Source of the DNA: Rivularia sp. PCC 7116
GTDB taxonomy: Bacteria; Cyanobacteriota; Cyanobacteriia; Cyanobacteriales; Nostocaceae
Direction of reading: 5' to 3'
DNA length: 64,000 bases
NCBI RefSeq assembly: GCF_000316665.1
Contig: NC_019678.1
Span: 7,473,001-7,537,000, forward strand
How positions within the stretch are numbered: position 1 is the first letter of the stretch; the number at the start of each line of letters is the position of its first letter. Under the pieces are notes generated by a model. That model was not told the origin of the DNA. It ran no database searches and saw only the letters and a program-made list of their open reading frames with translations. A program made the position numbers and the translations under genes. Shown here piece by piece: positions 45,356 to 53,876 of this stretch.

Positions 45356-46531
45356 TCAATTACTTGCTAACCATTTTTTAAAATTTATTCTTTGCTCGTT
45401 TAAATATCTAGAAATTGAATTTGCAGCCATAAAAGACATTTCGCGGTTACTTTTCCATAGATAATCCAAAGATTCAACATAAACTTTATAGGATTCCATT
45501 GCTTCATGATGAGTTTGAAAGCTATTATGTAATGCTTCCGTCTCCTGTGTAAAACAACGGCGGATCGTATCTTTCGCTTCAGTGTCGCTCATCCCAAAAA
45601 CTTGCGATCGCAACAGCCGGTAAATAGCTGGGTACAGTGCAGCATCGTACCAAAATATACCGTTAACTGCGATTGAACAATGGTAATGGTCTTTTTGGCA
45701 ACCTCGTATTCCTAAATTTGCAACAACTTTCTCAAATTTTGTCGGGGGTTTGATGCATTGAATCACATCATGGGAGATTATCGTGGAACTGTTGAAATGA
45801 AAACTTTCATCCATGAAGTGATAGTAAGAAATTTTTGCCGGTATAGGTGCATTATCTGGATTATTGTGGTTTTGATAGTAATTGCTGAGCTTATGTTGAA
45901 TTAACTTGCCGTTAAGAGTACGCAAACCCCTTACCGTAAAATATTGACAAGCTAGAAAAGTATTATCTGCCGAAATTAATCCGAAAGCTTGTAGTTGCAG
46001 TTTTTTCCATTGAGTTTTGAGAAAGTTAGTATCGGCAAATACCATAGTTTCAGTATATGGTCCGCGCATAGGATAAGTAAATATGCGTTCTCCAAATAGC
46101 GTCGATTCAACTTGATGAGAAATTGTTTTGAAAGCGTTGATATGACAGCGTTCCTGGGCTGATTCTAAATCGAGCATATCGCATATTACCCGGAAATCCT
46201 CTTGGGCGTAAAGTCCGGCTGCACTAGTTTGATTGAATAGAATAGTTGCTATTTCAGCAGAAATTATTTGGCAATAATAAGCTACCCAGTAAAGTTGATT
46301 GAGAATTATTCTTTGACTTTGACTGGCTTGCGTCCACAGAGGTGTACCGTAGAGTAAAGAATATTGTTCGGGGTTCCAGTATTCATCTTTGCAATCATCA
46401 TAGTTAAAAGCAGCAGCAGCTTTATCTAATAATTCCGTACAGTCTTGTTGTTTGTTACGCTTATAGTTGATTTGCAGTTTACCGTAGACTTTTCTATTTG
46501 CTAAAAGCGTATTTTCTTTGGTTTCAATCAT
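45356..46531 (-). CDS. AurF-like diiron oxygenase
   Basis: This protein of about 391 residues has the helical diiron signature with two ExxH motifs, ERCH near residues 127-130 and ESFH near 242-245. Further acidic ligands are likely in SAEIATILFNQ near 92-102 and GPYTE near 157-161. The layout fits the AurF (p-aminobenzoate N-oxygenase) group, which oxidises amines to nitro or hydroxylamine groups. The ATG at 46531 leaves a 19-bp gap to the upstream gene; a GTG at 46561 would overlap that gene by 11 bp. N-oxygenation is an inference; C-hydroxylation is also possible. Confidence 0.7.
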   Translation of the reverse strand: MIETKENTLLANRKVYGKLQINYKRNKQQDCTELLDKAAAAFNYDDCKDEYWNPEQYSLLYGTPLWTQASQSQRIILNQLYWVAYYCQIISAEIATILFNQTSAAGLYAQEDFRVICDMLDLESAQERCHINAFKTISHQVESTLFGERIFTYPMRGPYTETMVFADTNFLKTQWKKLQLQAFGLISADNTFLACQYFTVRGLRTLNGKLIQHKLSNYYQNHNNPDNAPIPAKISYYHFMDESFHFNSSTIISHDVIQCIKPPTKFEKVVANLGIRGCQKDHYHCSIAVNGIFWYDAALYPAIYRLLRSQVFGMSDTEAKDTIRRCFTQETEALHNSFQTHHEAMESYKVYVESLDYLWKSNREMSFMAANSISRYLNEQRINFKKWLASN

Positions 46532-46550
46532 ATAATTATCGCTTCTTTTT

Positions 46551-47471
46551 CTATAAAACACATAAGCTTGCTTTTAAAGGTTGAAAGTAACCTTTATTTT
46601 CTAAACTATTTATGACGCTAGTTGCATTAGGTAGATGCATTAAGCTGTGCAATTTTTTTAAGCGAATTCCGCTATGATTCTGCGTATCTAATTGTTCAAA
46701 AATATTGATTTTTTCTTCTCTAGATAAACTGCCTTTGACTTGTTCGATTGCTTTGACAACACTTTGAGGTCCTACTTGCACCATTTGCAAAAATACTGCC
46801 AGTATTTCTGTAATAGTTTCTCTACTCAATTTAGTTAAAGATATTTTTTCAAATAGGGTTACACCAGTCGCATGATGGCGACTTTCATCTTGCAAAAAAC
46901 TATTAAGCGTAGAACGTAATTGAATATTTTGACAATGCTTTGCAATACTACGATAATGAGTCAAACCCCATCCTTCTAAAACTACTTGAAGTACAAATAA
47001 TAGTACTTTTTTATCATTACTTTCTACTACTTCTTCTAGTAAATTTAAAAATGGACTGTTGTTTATTTTTGGAACCGGCAAAAAACCGCTAATTTTTGAA
47101 AAATGATTAACTTCATCAGCAGCAAATAAACCGTAAAGCATTCTTTCTTCAGTTGTTTCTGCGAGTAAAATCATTTTTGCCATATATCCGACTCCAGCTT
47201 TTTCAATGAAATAAGCTTCCTTCAAAATTTCTAAGTTGCAAAGCTGTAAAATCAATCTTTTTTCCGTGGCTGTAGATTCTTGAAAAATGTTGACTTTATG
47301 CAAGTTGAAATATTCTTGATTCCAGTAGTTAAGTGGGGTTTCATTTTTTGCGTTTTTTTCGCTTAAAATATCTCCTTGATTATCCAATGCGGCAGATAAA
47401 ATTCTATTGAGCTTATCTTCTCGATCTATATGAGGTAAATCTAATCTAGCAACAGTATTTTGTTTATTCAT
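46551..47471 (-). CDS. Ferritin-like diiron protein with paired ExxH motifs
   Basis: This helical protein of about 306 residues shows EVNH near 120-123 and ESRH near 196-199, with additional Glu ligands likely in EILKEAYFIE near 81-90 and at VVLEGW near 166. That is the ligand set of ferritin-like diiron oxygenases. It is not obviously a close paralogue of the AurF-like neighbour, so two distinct diiron enzymes sit side by side. The start is the ATG at 47471; the open frame extends 26 codons upstream but with intergenic-type repeat sequence. Function unknown. Confidence 0.7.
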   Translation of the reverse strand: MNKQNTVARLDLPHIDREDKLNRILSAALDNQGDILSEKNAKNETPLNYWNQEYFNLHKVNIFQESTATEKRLILQLCNLEILKEAYFIEKAGVGYMAKMILLAETTEERMLYGLFAADEVNHFSKISGFLPVPKINNSPFLNLLEEVVESNDKKVLLFVLQVVLEGWGLTHYRSIAKHCQNIQLRSTLNSFLQDESRHHATGVTLFEKISLTKLSRETITEILAVFLQMVQVGPQSVVKAIEQVKGSLSREEKINIFEQLDTQNHSGIRLKKLHSLMHLPNATSVINSLENKGYFQPLKASLCVL

Positions 47472-47618
47472 GATTTCAACGTTTAAAAAATTACAATTTA
47501 ATTGTGGGGTAGGCATCCTTGCCTGTCCAAATGTAAAATTTAAATGCACAACAGCCAGTTGTTCTCGTGCAATCAGAATTGATATTTAATTTAAAAATCC
47601 GCAGCCCCAACTACGACT

Positions 47619-47876
47619 TTAATTTTCTGAATTTGGACACACAGAAATAACCATAGGGTGAGAAGTATCTTCAGGAATAGGTTCTTTCGGTAAAAGCATT
47701 GGATGTGAATCTTCCTCAGCTTGATTTCTGGTAATTTTATTTCCTGGAACTAAAATCTCAGAATCTTGGTGCAAACAAATATCAGCTTTGTGATGGGAAT
47801 TTACTCCGCAGGCAGCAAACGTAATTACCAAAAACGAATTGAAAAGCACCGAGGGAACTGTAAGAAATCTTTTCAT
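47619..47876 (-). CDS. Small putative lipoprotein
   Basis: This 85-residue protein begins with a signal peptide (MKRFLTVPSVLFNSFLVITF) and a lipobox-like FAACG, with the lipidated Cys at about residue 23. The mature part is about 60 residues, hydrophilic, rich in Pro, Glu and His, with two similar SHPM units (DSHPMLLPKEP and DTSHPMVISV) and two further Cys. It is embedded in the minus-strand oxidative cluster. The function is unknown; the Met/His content could suit metal binding, a guess only. Confidence 0.55.
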   Translation of the reverse strand: MKRFLTVPSVLFNSFLVITFAACGVNSHHKADICLHQDSEILVPGNKITRNQAEEDSHPMLLPKEPIPEDTSHPMVISVCPNSEN

Positions 47877-47961
47877 ATTTCAAGATAAAACTCCTATATT
47901 TCTTGTAATTGTTGTGCTTATATCAACCTTCAATCCCGTTGTTTCATTTTTAGTAACGTCT

Positions 47962-47979
47962 GCGGGCAATATTGCCCGC
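47962..47979. terminator. Perfect 18-bp palindrome in the cluster
   Basis: GCGGGCAAT joins directly to ATTGCCCGC, giving a GC-rich hairpin in the 164-bp gap between the 364-residue Rieske gene and the small lipoprotein gene. No T run follows on either strand. It may act as a weak terminator or a repeat. Confidence 0.45.
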
Positions 47980-48040
47980 TTCTAATGCTCACTGCAAAGC
48001 TGATAATTAAGCAGATGTATATATATTGGCTGTTAAGCTG

Positions 48041-49135
48041 TCAATCATTTGCTTCTCCTTTAGATTCCACCATTTCTATTTTCTTTTGCCGTTGTCTTTC
48101 TTCTTCTTCGTTTACAGGCTCCCAACTACCCCAACGCAAACCTTTTTGTTTTTCTACATTGTGGATAAATTGCAAAATTGCATTATCTGCTTTAGTTGGT
48201 GTTTGAAAGTCAAAATTAATCGTTTGAAAAATCTGGGTATCCCCTTTCGCGAAATAGTTTCCTACTAATTTCGTTAGCCACAGCACCACCCTGTTAAACA
48301 GCCAACCGAAAACACCGCCACGTTTTTTGGTAACTAAAATAGTTTGCCCTTCTGTTTTCCCTCCTTCAAGCAAACGTAAGGCGAACATAATATGAAAATG
48401 CAGAAAATCGGGCCCTATAGTTACTGTACCAATAGTTCCATACCAATAGCACATACTATAAGTAACGGCTTTTTTATAGAAAGGGCGGATTAATTTCATC
48501 AAAAATGAATCTTCACCACCCCTAGTAACGTTGTTAAAAACGATGGCATTTTCGTTCAGTTGCTGCTTGCGAAAAACAATCTCTAAAGGTAGATTGTGAA
48601 CCGTATTGAAATGATGTGCATCAATCGCATTAATCATCACCACATTTGGGTGACAGTTTTTTACGAACCCAGAAGTTATAGCACTATCACATTCAAAATT
48701 TTCTAATTCTGGAACAAAAGGCAAAGATTGTGAAGGAGTTTCACCAGTCCAAACCCATACCATGCCGTACTTTTCGGCAACATGCCAGGTTTTCAACTCC
48801 AAGGGAAGCCCAGTTCCCAAGCAAGGAACATCAACACAATCACCTTTACTATTAAATTTCCAATTATGGAATAAACAACGCAATCCCTCACCTTCGACTT
48901 TGCCTTCTGCAAGATGAGCGCCCATATGGGGACAGTAAGCGTCAAAGCAAACCAGTTTACCGTTGATATCTCGATAAATTGCTAGCTCTCTACCCAGTAA
49001 CGAAACAGCTCGTACCTGCCCTTTTCGTAGCTTTCTTGCAGGAATAGCCCAGTACCAACCTTCAACGAAACGTCTGGGATGATTAAATATTTGCGTGTAA
49101 CGATATGAGCTAATATTATTTGATACGACTTTCAT
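48041..49135 (-). CDS. Rieske oxygenase, KshA/Neverland-like paralogue
   Basis: This 364-residue protein has the Rieske ligands CPH (Cys68, His70) and CLFH (Cys87, His90), and the mononuclear iron motif INAIDAHHFNTVH. It parallels the Rieske protein at 44046-45092 throughout, including the VTKKRGGVFGW segment and a hydrophobic region near residue 290. No beta subunit gene is present. The C-terminal 25 residues are strongly charged (EEERQRQKKIE). It would act on the same or a successive intermediate as its paralogue. Confidence 0.88.
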   Translation of the reverse strand: MKVVSNNISSYRYTQIFNHPRRFVEGWYWAIPARKLRKGQVRAVSLLGRELAIYRDINGKLVCFDAYCPHMGAHLAEGKVEGEGLRCLFHNWKFNSKGDCVDVPCLGTGLPLELKTWHVAEKYGMVWVWTGETPSQSLPFVPELENFECDSAITSGFVKNCHPNVVMINAIDAHHFNTVHNLPLEIVFRKQQLNENAIVFNNVTRGGEDSFLMKLIRPFYKKAVTYSMCYWYGTIGTVTIGPDFLHFHIMFALRLLEGGKTEGQTILVTKKRGGVFGWLFNRVVLWLTKLVGNYFAKGDTQIFQTINFDFQTPTKADNAILQFIHNVEKQKGLRWGSWEPVNEEEERQRQKKIEMVESKGEAND

Positions 49136-49282
49136 GTCATTTTCATTACCGGAATTTCCGGGCTGTAAAGAAGTTGTATGTAAAGGCGCTATATCTAAGA
49201 TGAAAAGTTTTTAGCATGGTAAAAGCAATCCAACTCAAAACTATTCAACGCCTATATTTCAACCCAACCGCATTTTTTCGAT

Positions 49283-50035
49283 CTAAGCCGGAATTTTTAA
49301 GATTGAATTTTTATTTATGCCTTGATTGCTTCTATCTGCAAACCACATTCTACGTCCGGCACGGGTAAGATTTTCTTCACAAATTTCCGTAAAACAGACT
49401 AGTTCATCGCCATTTAAATGACCGGGATTAAGCGCCTGAAAATACTGAATGTGCGGATCTCGCAATCTTTGAGCGGGTATACCATGCAAGCCATCGCGCA
49501 GTATGTGGGGATGGGGAAAACGCACTACACCGGTTGTGATATTGTAATTTTCGCCAAAACGTTTAACAGCCAAATCCTGCATTAAATATAAAATACGTTC
49601 CGGGGTAGGAGTATCGTAACGAGGATAAAACTCTTTCCAAAATAACGGCAAAAAACGATAGGTGCGATAACCGCCAGAAATCAATAGCCAGTAAAGTTTA
49701 CCCGTACAGTATTCGTTTCGCAGTTGATTTATTGAAGATATCCAACCAGCAGATAGCGCCGAACTAGACCAAGCACTAGGATCTACAATCGTATCTCCCG
49801 AAAATACAATGCTGATTTTTTCATCTTCAAAATAGGTATCGTACATTAGCAATGTCGAAAACCCTTTCAATTGATTTGTTTGTTCATCTTTGATTAAAAT
49901 TACCCAGTTTTTACTATCTAAGTCATTGTTGAATATATCTCTTTTAACTCCTTTAAAATGTTTGCTCAATAGCATAAACATTGCTTCTAAATCTAAATCC
50001 GATAATTCTTCAGTCCTAATTAATTCGCTATTCAT
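49283..50035 (-). CDS. GNAT-like acyltransferase domain protein
   Basis: This 250-residue protein looks like a GNAT-fold protein in its first 130 residues: an opening LSDLDLEAMFMLLSKHF helix, then beta strands with WVILIKDEQTNQLKGFSTLLMYD and ISIVFSGDTIVDP. The classical acetyl-CoA loop (Q/RxxGxG/A) is not obvious, so activity is unproved. The C-terminal half (RFPHPHILRDGLHGIP and later) has no match that I know. It is the first gene of the minus-strand cluster and so lies nearest to the presumed promoter region at 50036-50789. Confidence 0.55.
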   Translation of the reverse strand: MNSELIRTEELSDLDLEAMFMLLSKHFKGVKRDIFNNDLDSKNWVILIKDEQTNQLKGFSTLLMYDTYFEDEKISIVFSGDTIVDPSAWSSSALSAGWISSINQLRNEYCTGKLYWLLISGGYRTYRFLPLFWKEFYPRYDTPTPERILYLMQDLAVKRFGENYNITTGVVRFPHPHILRDGLHGIPAQRLRDPHIQYFQALNPGHLNGDELVCFTEICEENLTRAGRRMWFADRSNQGINKNSILKIPA

Positions 50036-50789
50036 TTTTTAATAAATCTTTTGTCAGTTCTTATTAATTAATATAGTTATTCTTCTGCCTAATTATTAAA
50101 TATATGTGTCAGATAGTTATCTGTCCAGGGTCTTAATAAAGCATAAATAGTTTGTTGAATACCCTGTAAGTCTCTAAAACAAAGCCTTTCGCATCTAATA
50201 CGTTATTTTTTGATGAAAACAAATCTTCTATTACTAAGATGAAATATTGTAAACTACGTTCAACTTCATGCTGCTTCACCCCGATTCATTCGCCTTCAAA
50301 AAGCATCTTGGTTATGCCTATTTATTCCTAGTATAAGCGAAGAAAAACGACTATATAATTGGCATAAAAGCGAGGATTAAAACTAATGACTATATAATAT
50401 TTTTTATGAGTGTAGTAAATCTGATTAGCAGCATCCCAGTCTTAAAGGTTAAATAAGTGAATTCTAGCGACTTGGATATAAAATAAATATTTTAGCTAGT
50501 TTTCGGGGGCTTTATTAAACTCTATAAGCTTATGCAGGCAGAGTTTGGTTTGAGTGGTTAATGATAAGTTGGTTAAATCTGGGAAAAATTAGTATTAAAA
50601 TTTTGGACGTTGCTGATTAAAAGTATGAATAGCCCCCAACCCCCAATTATGGGGGAGAAATATATTTTAAAGTCCCCCAGAATTGGGGGATTTAGGGGGC
50701 TGCGATAAGATAGTAATAACAAATTCATATCTCAATTCAGCAACACCAAATTTTGGTATGGGATTTTAGACGTTCGAGGTTCTATTGCG
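50036..50789. other. Divergent promoter region with a MITE
   Basis: This 754-bp gap lies between the first gene of the oxidative cluster (minus) and the merR gene (plus). A 143-bp MITE occupies 50605-50747, close to merR. The rest is AT-rich with no ORF. I did not find a clear MerR-type operator with a 19-20 bp spacer. Confidence 0.5.
50605..50747 (-). mobile_element. 143-bp MITE-like element, family A, copy 2
   Basis: Read on the minus strand this copy follows the one at 15322-15464 from end to end, with the same 143-bp length and high identity by eye. It is flanked on both sides by AAATTTT, a perfect 7-bp direct repeat touching the element ends. It sits 43 bp ahead of the merR start, so it may carry or disturb that promoter. 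Confidence 0.8.
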
Positions 50790-51206
50790 ATGCTGGCTAA
50801 TACAAGCGAACCGTTGTTAATAGGCAAAGTCCAAAAGCTTAGTGGGGTTCCGATTCGGACAATTCGCTATTACGAGACTTTGGGCATTATTAAACCATTA
50901 GGAAGAACTGAAAGTGGTTACAGAAAGTTTTCCCAAGATATACTGGCTCGATTATCATTTATCAAACGCGCTCAAAAACTTGGGTTAAGTTTGCAAGAAA
51001 TCGGTAGTATTCTTCAAGTTTATGACGATGGTGAAGCTCCATGCGATCAAATTCACTATCAACTGGAAAATAAAATATTGGAAATTGAAAAGCAGATTCA
51101 AAATTTACAGGTATTACAAAACGAATTAAAGGAATTGCTGTTGGGCTGGAAGAGTGTGTCTAACAAGCCAAGTAATATGATTTGTCCAAATATTCAGAAA
51201 AATTGA
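50790..51206 (+). CDS. MerR-family transcriptional regulator
   Basis: This 138-residue protein has the MerR winged helix-turn-helix: LLIGKVQKLSGVPIRTIRYYETLGII near residues 9-34, then GYRKF and the ILARLSFIKRAQKLGLSLQEIG helix. A C-terminal coiled coil covers about 90-118. Metal-sensing members use cysteines at the end of the DNA-binding part and at the C terminus; here Cys85 (EAPC) and Cys132 (MICP) fit that pattern with His89 nearby. It could sense a thiophilic metal. It lies divergent from the oxidative cluster and may control it, though nothing proves this. Confidence 0.88.
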   Translation: MLANTSEPLLIGKVQKLSGVPIRTIRYYETLGIIKPLGRTESGYRKFSQDILARLSFIKRAQKLGLSLQEIGSILQVYDDGEAPCDQIHYQLENKILEIEKQIQNLQVLQNELKELLLGWKSVSNKPSNMICPNIQKN

Positions 51207-51272
51207 AATCGGGTTTCTAGTTGCAGCGATCGCCCTACCAAGAAGAAACATGATTTTTTTATTCCTAAATGA

Positions 51273-53831
51273 CTAAACACCCCTACAGCTTAGTGCTTGG
51301 TACGCCGATTGATTGTCAACGCCACCGCCCATTTGATTGTTTGCAACTAAATACAACTCCCCGTCTTTACCTCTTACCCATCCGGTAGCTTCCACAATGG
51401 CTGGCTTTGAATTCCTCACATCAGAACTAGAAACTTTCTCTCCTTTTTTAGAAGCAGTTCGTAAATCCAACCATAAATTTGCACCCCTTAAAATTGTTGT
51501 GGGATTGTGCGGTAAACCACCCCTATTACTAATCAGAAAGTTATTTCCCTGTTGTGCCGCACATCCAGCGCTTACATAATTATCAGCATCAACAACAGTC
51601 GCAGGTAAATTATTAACTCCAGAATTGGGATCTATATCGGGAGTATTTAGCTCTACTACACCATTAAATTCTGCGCCTCGGTTGGAACTTGCAGTAATAT
51701 CGCTTCCGGGAGTTAGTTGAAAACGTTGTGCAATTCCAAAAATACCTTGAGCATTAATAGTTACTTGTCCGCCAAAACCTTCGGTAGCATTCGCGGTAAT
51801 ATCGCTATTTTGGAAACCGACTAAAGTATCGGTATCGATAAAAATATTACCGCCATTGGAACTATTGCGAGCGTTGCTGGTAATGTTGCTTTCTTGGAAT
51901 AATTGTAGATTTTCAGATTCAATATTGATATTACCCTTATCACCAGCATTAGTACTTGCGGTAATTGTCCCTTGATTTTCCAATAAAATAAAAGGGGAAT
52001 TAACATTAATATTTCCCGCAGTGCCACTACCAGCCAAACCGCGTAAATTTTCGGGGTCGCTACTGAGGAAATTACTAGCATTAATAGCTGCTCGATCGCG
52101 GATAATTAACTTGTCGGTAGTTAAATCTAAATCTCCACCTTCACCGTTGCTTACTACGGCATTTGCTAATAAACCGCTACGACCAAATTCATTTGAGCCA
52201 GTTAATTCCACCGAATCGGCTTTAATTTGTAAATTTCCAGCAGTTCCCGAACCTGAGGTACTACTCGATATTTGAGCGCCATTTATAACTCGCAAGCTTC
52301 CGGTTTCAATATTCAAGTCACCACCTGTACCTTTACCCGTACCCAAAAAATCTGGTGCTCCTGGTATTTTCTGTACTGCTGTCACAATACTGCTTGGACC
52401 TTGCGGTATTCCTCCATTAAGTTCTATATTTTCAGCTTTTATCTTTAAATCTCCTGCTTTCCCAAAGCCAAAAGTACTGGAAAATATCTGGGCAGCATTA
52501 GTAAGTTGCAAGCTATCAGTTTTAATAGTTAAAGTTCCACCATTACCAGTTGCTCCTGGTGCTACAGGAGTTGCGATCGCACTTGGTCCAAATGGTGAGA
52601 AACCACTCATTTGTATGTCTTTAGCTTTTACGTTCAGTTCTCCAGCATTGCCACTACCAAAAGTACCGCTCGATATTTGACCACCATCTTCTACTTGTAA
52701 AATCTTAGTTTCAAGGTTGATTTTACCGCCATTTCCACTTGCTCCAGTGGCAACATCAGCTAATATACTGCTGAAAACTTGATTATTAGGTTGTAAAGCA
52801 AAACCTTTCACAGCTATAGATTCCGATGCAAAAATATTTATTTCTCCTCCGGAACCACTACCAAGGGTATCGGAAATAATAACCGAAGCATCTTGAAGAC
52901 TAATATTTTTACCTTTTATTTGAATGCTTCCACCGCTAGTACCACTAGTATCTATTGAAGCAGCGTTGAACAAATTTATATTACCGTATTCAATTCCTTG
53001 AGTTGCTTTTAACTCTAAATTACTATTTTTATTAACTAAAGTAATTTCACCTTGATTTACCGACCATAGCTCAATCTGACCCGCAGGAAAAGTTATATTT
53101 CCTCCATCTAGGATTATTTCGTTTCCAATCAGAGCTAAAATTTGATTACTGGAATTCTGATAGTTTAACCCAGAAGGTCGGTTACTTCTATCTATAGAAA
53201 AATCTGCTGGGCTTACTTTTAAATTATTACCAGAACCGTTAATATTTATAGAACTATTAGGCTGAGAACCAAGTTGCAAACCTATAGGAACACTGATAGT
53301 AAGCAGAGATTGAGATGAAGGATTGATAGCACTAAATTCTGCTCCGTCAGCAAACTTTATTGTTTGAGCAGTTGAACCAATAAACGAACCACCAATATTT
53401 AGTATTGCATCTTGACCAAAAATAATTCCTTGGGGATTAATCAGAAATAAATTTGCTGTACTTGGTTTAACCCCATCAATCCAAGTTTGAATTGTACCGT
53501 TGATATTAGAAGCCGAGCCACCAGTGACTCGTGTCAGAATATTTTTAATTGCAGCATCATGAGTAAAGCGTGCAGTATCTCCAGATTGGATAGAAAATTC
53601 TTGCAAACTGTGGAAGAGATTTACAGCGTTTTCAGGTCTGCTTCCACCAGTAATTTCGTATATTCCACTTTTTAGATTGTTAATTTTAGTCGGTGTAGGT
53701 AAAGTTGCATCACCAGTTATTCTGGTTTGAGCTGATACTGGTAACGTTACTGTAATCAACGGAGAAATACCAATCAGTAATAAGAATTGTTTCAACCCGA
53801 AAGACCAATCGGAATAAGTGGTAGAGCGCAT
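51273..53831 (-). CDS. Filamentous haemagglutinin-type secreted adhesin
   Basis: This 852-residue protein has an N-terminal signal peptide (about residues 1-35) and the TPS/filamentous haemagglutinin N-terminal domain: LFHSLQEFSI near 68-77, NLFLINPQGIIFGQDAILNIGGSFIGST near 125-152. The remainder is a long beta-helix with repeating GSGNAGELNVKAKDIQ-type units of 35-55 residues and ends in a Cys-containing YQALSCRG tail. Such proteins are exported by a TpsB outer-membrane partner; none is present nearby. Cyanobacteria often carry several. Its role is probably adhesion or surface structure. Confidence 0.9.
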   Translation of the reverse strand: MRSTTYSDWSFGLKQFLLLIGISPLITVTLPVSAQTRITGDATLPTPTKINNLKSGIYEITGGSRPENAVNLFHSLQEFSIQSGDTARFTHDAAIKNILTRVTGGSASNINGTIQTWIDGVKPSTANLFLINPQGIIFGQDAILNIGGSFIGSTAQTIKFADGAEFSAINPSSQSLLTISVPIGLQLGSQPNSSININGSGNNLKVSPADFSIDRSNRPSGLNYQNSSNQILALIGNEIILDGGNITFPAGQIELWSVNQGEITLVNKNSNLELKATQGIEYGNINLFNAASIDTSGTSGGSIQIKGKNISLQDASVIISDTLGSGSGGEINIFASESIAVKGFALQPNNQVFSSILADVATGASGNGGKINLETKILQVEDGGQISSGTFGSGNAGELNVKAKDIQMSGFSPFGPSAIATPVAPGATGNGGTLTIKTDSLQLTNAAQIFSSTFGFGKAGDLKIKAENIELNGGIPQGPSSIVTAVQKIPGAPDFLGTGKGTGGDLNIETGSLRVINGAQISSSTSGSGTAGNLQIKADSVELTGSNEFGRSGLLANAVVSNGEGGDLDLTTDKLIIRDRAAINASNFLSSDPENLRGLAGSGTAGNINVNSPFILLENQGTITASTNAGDKGNINIESENLQLFQESNITSNARNSSNGGNIFIDTDTLVGFQNSDITANATEGFGGQVTINAQGIFGIAQRFQLTPGSDITASSNRGAEFNGVVELNTPDIDPNSGVNNLPATVVDADNYVSAGCAAQQGNNFLISNRGGLPHNPTTILRGANLWLDLRTASKKGEKVSSSDVRNSKPAIVEATGWVRGKDGELYLVANNQMGGGVDNQSAYQALSCRGV

Positions 53832-53876
53832 TTATTTTCTCTCTGTCATAACAGCTTAGATGCTGATATATTTTAT

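Noticed and set aside
39306-50035. Identification of the cluster as saxitoxin biosynthesis
   Set aside because: Rieske, ferredoxin and sterol-desaturase-type genes occur in both, but the defining PKS-like sxtA, amidinotransferase sxtG and cyclase sxtB are absent, and GH3 and diiron genes are not part of that pathway.
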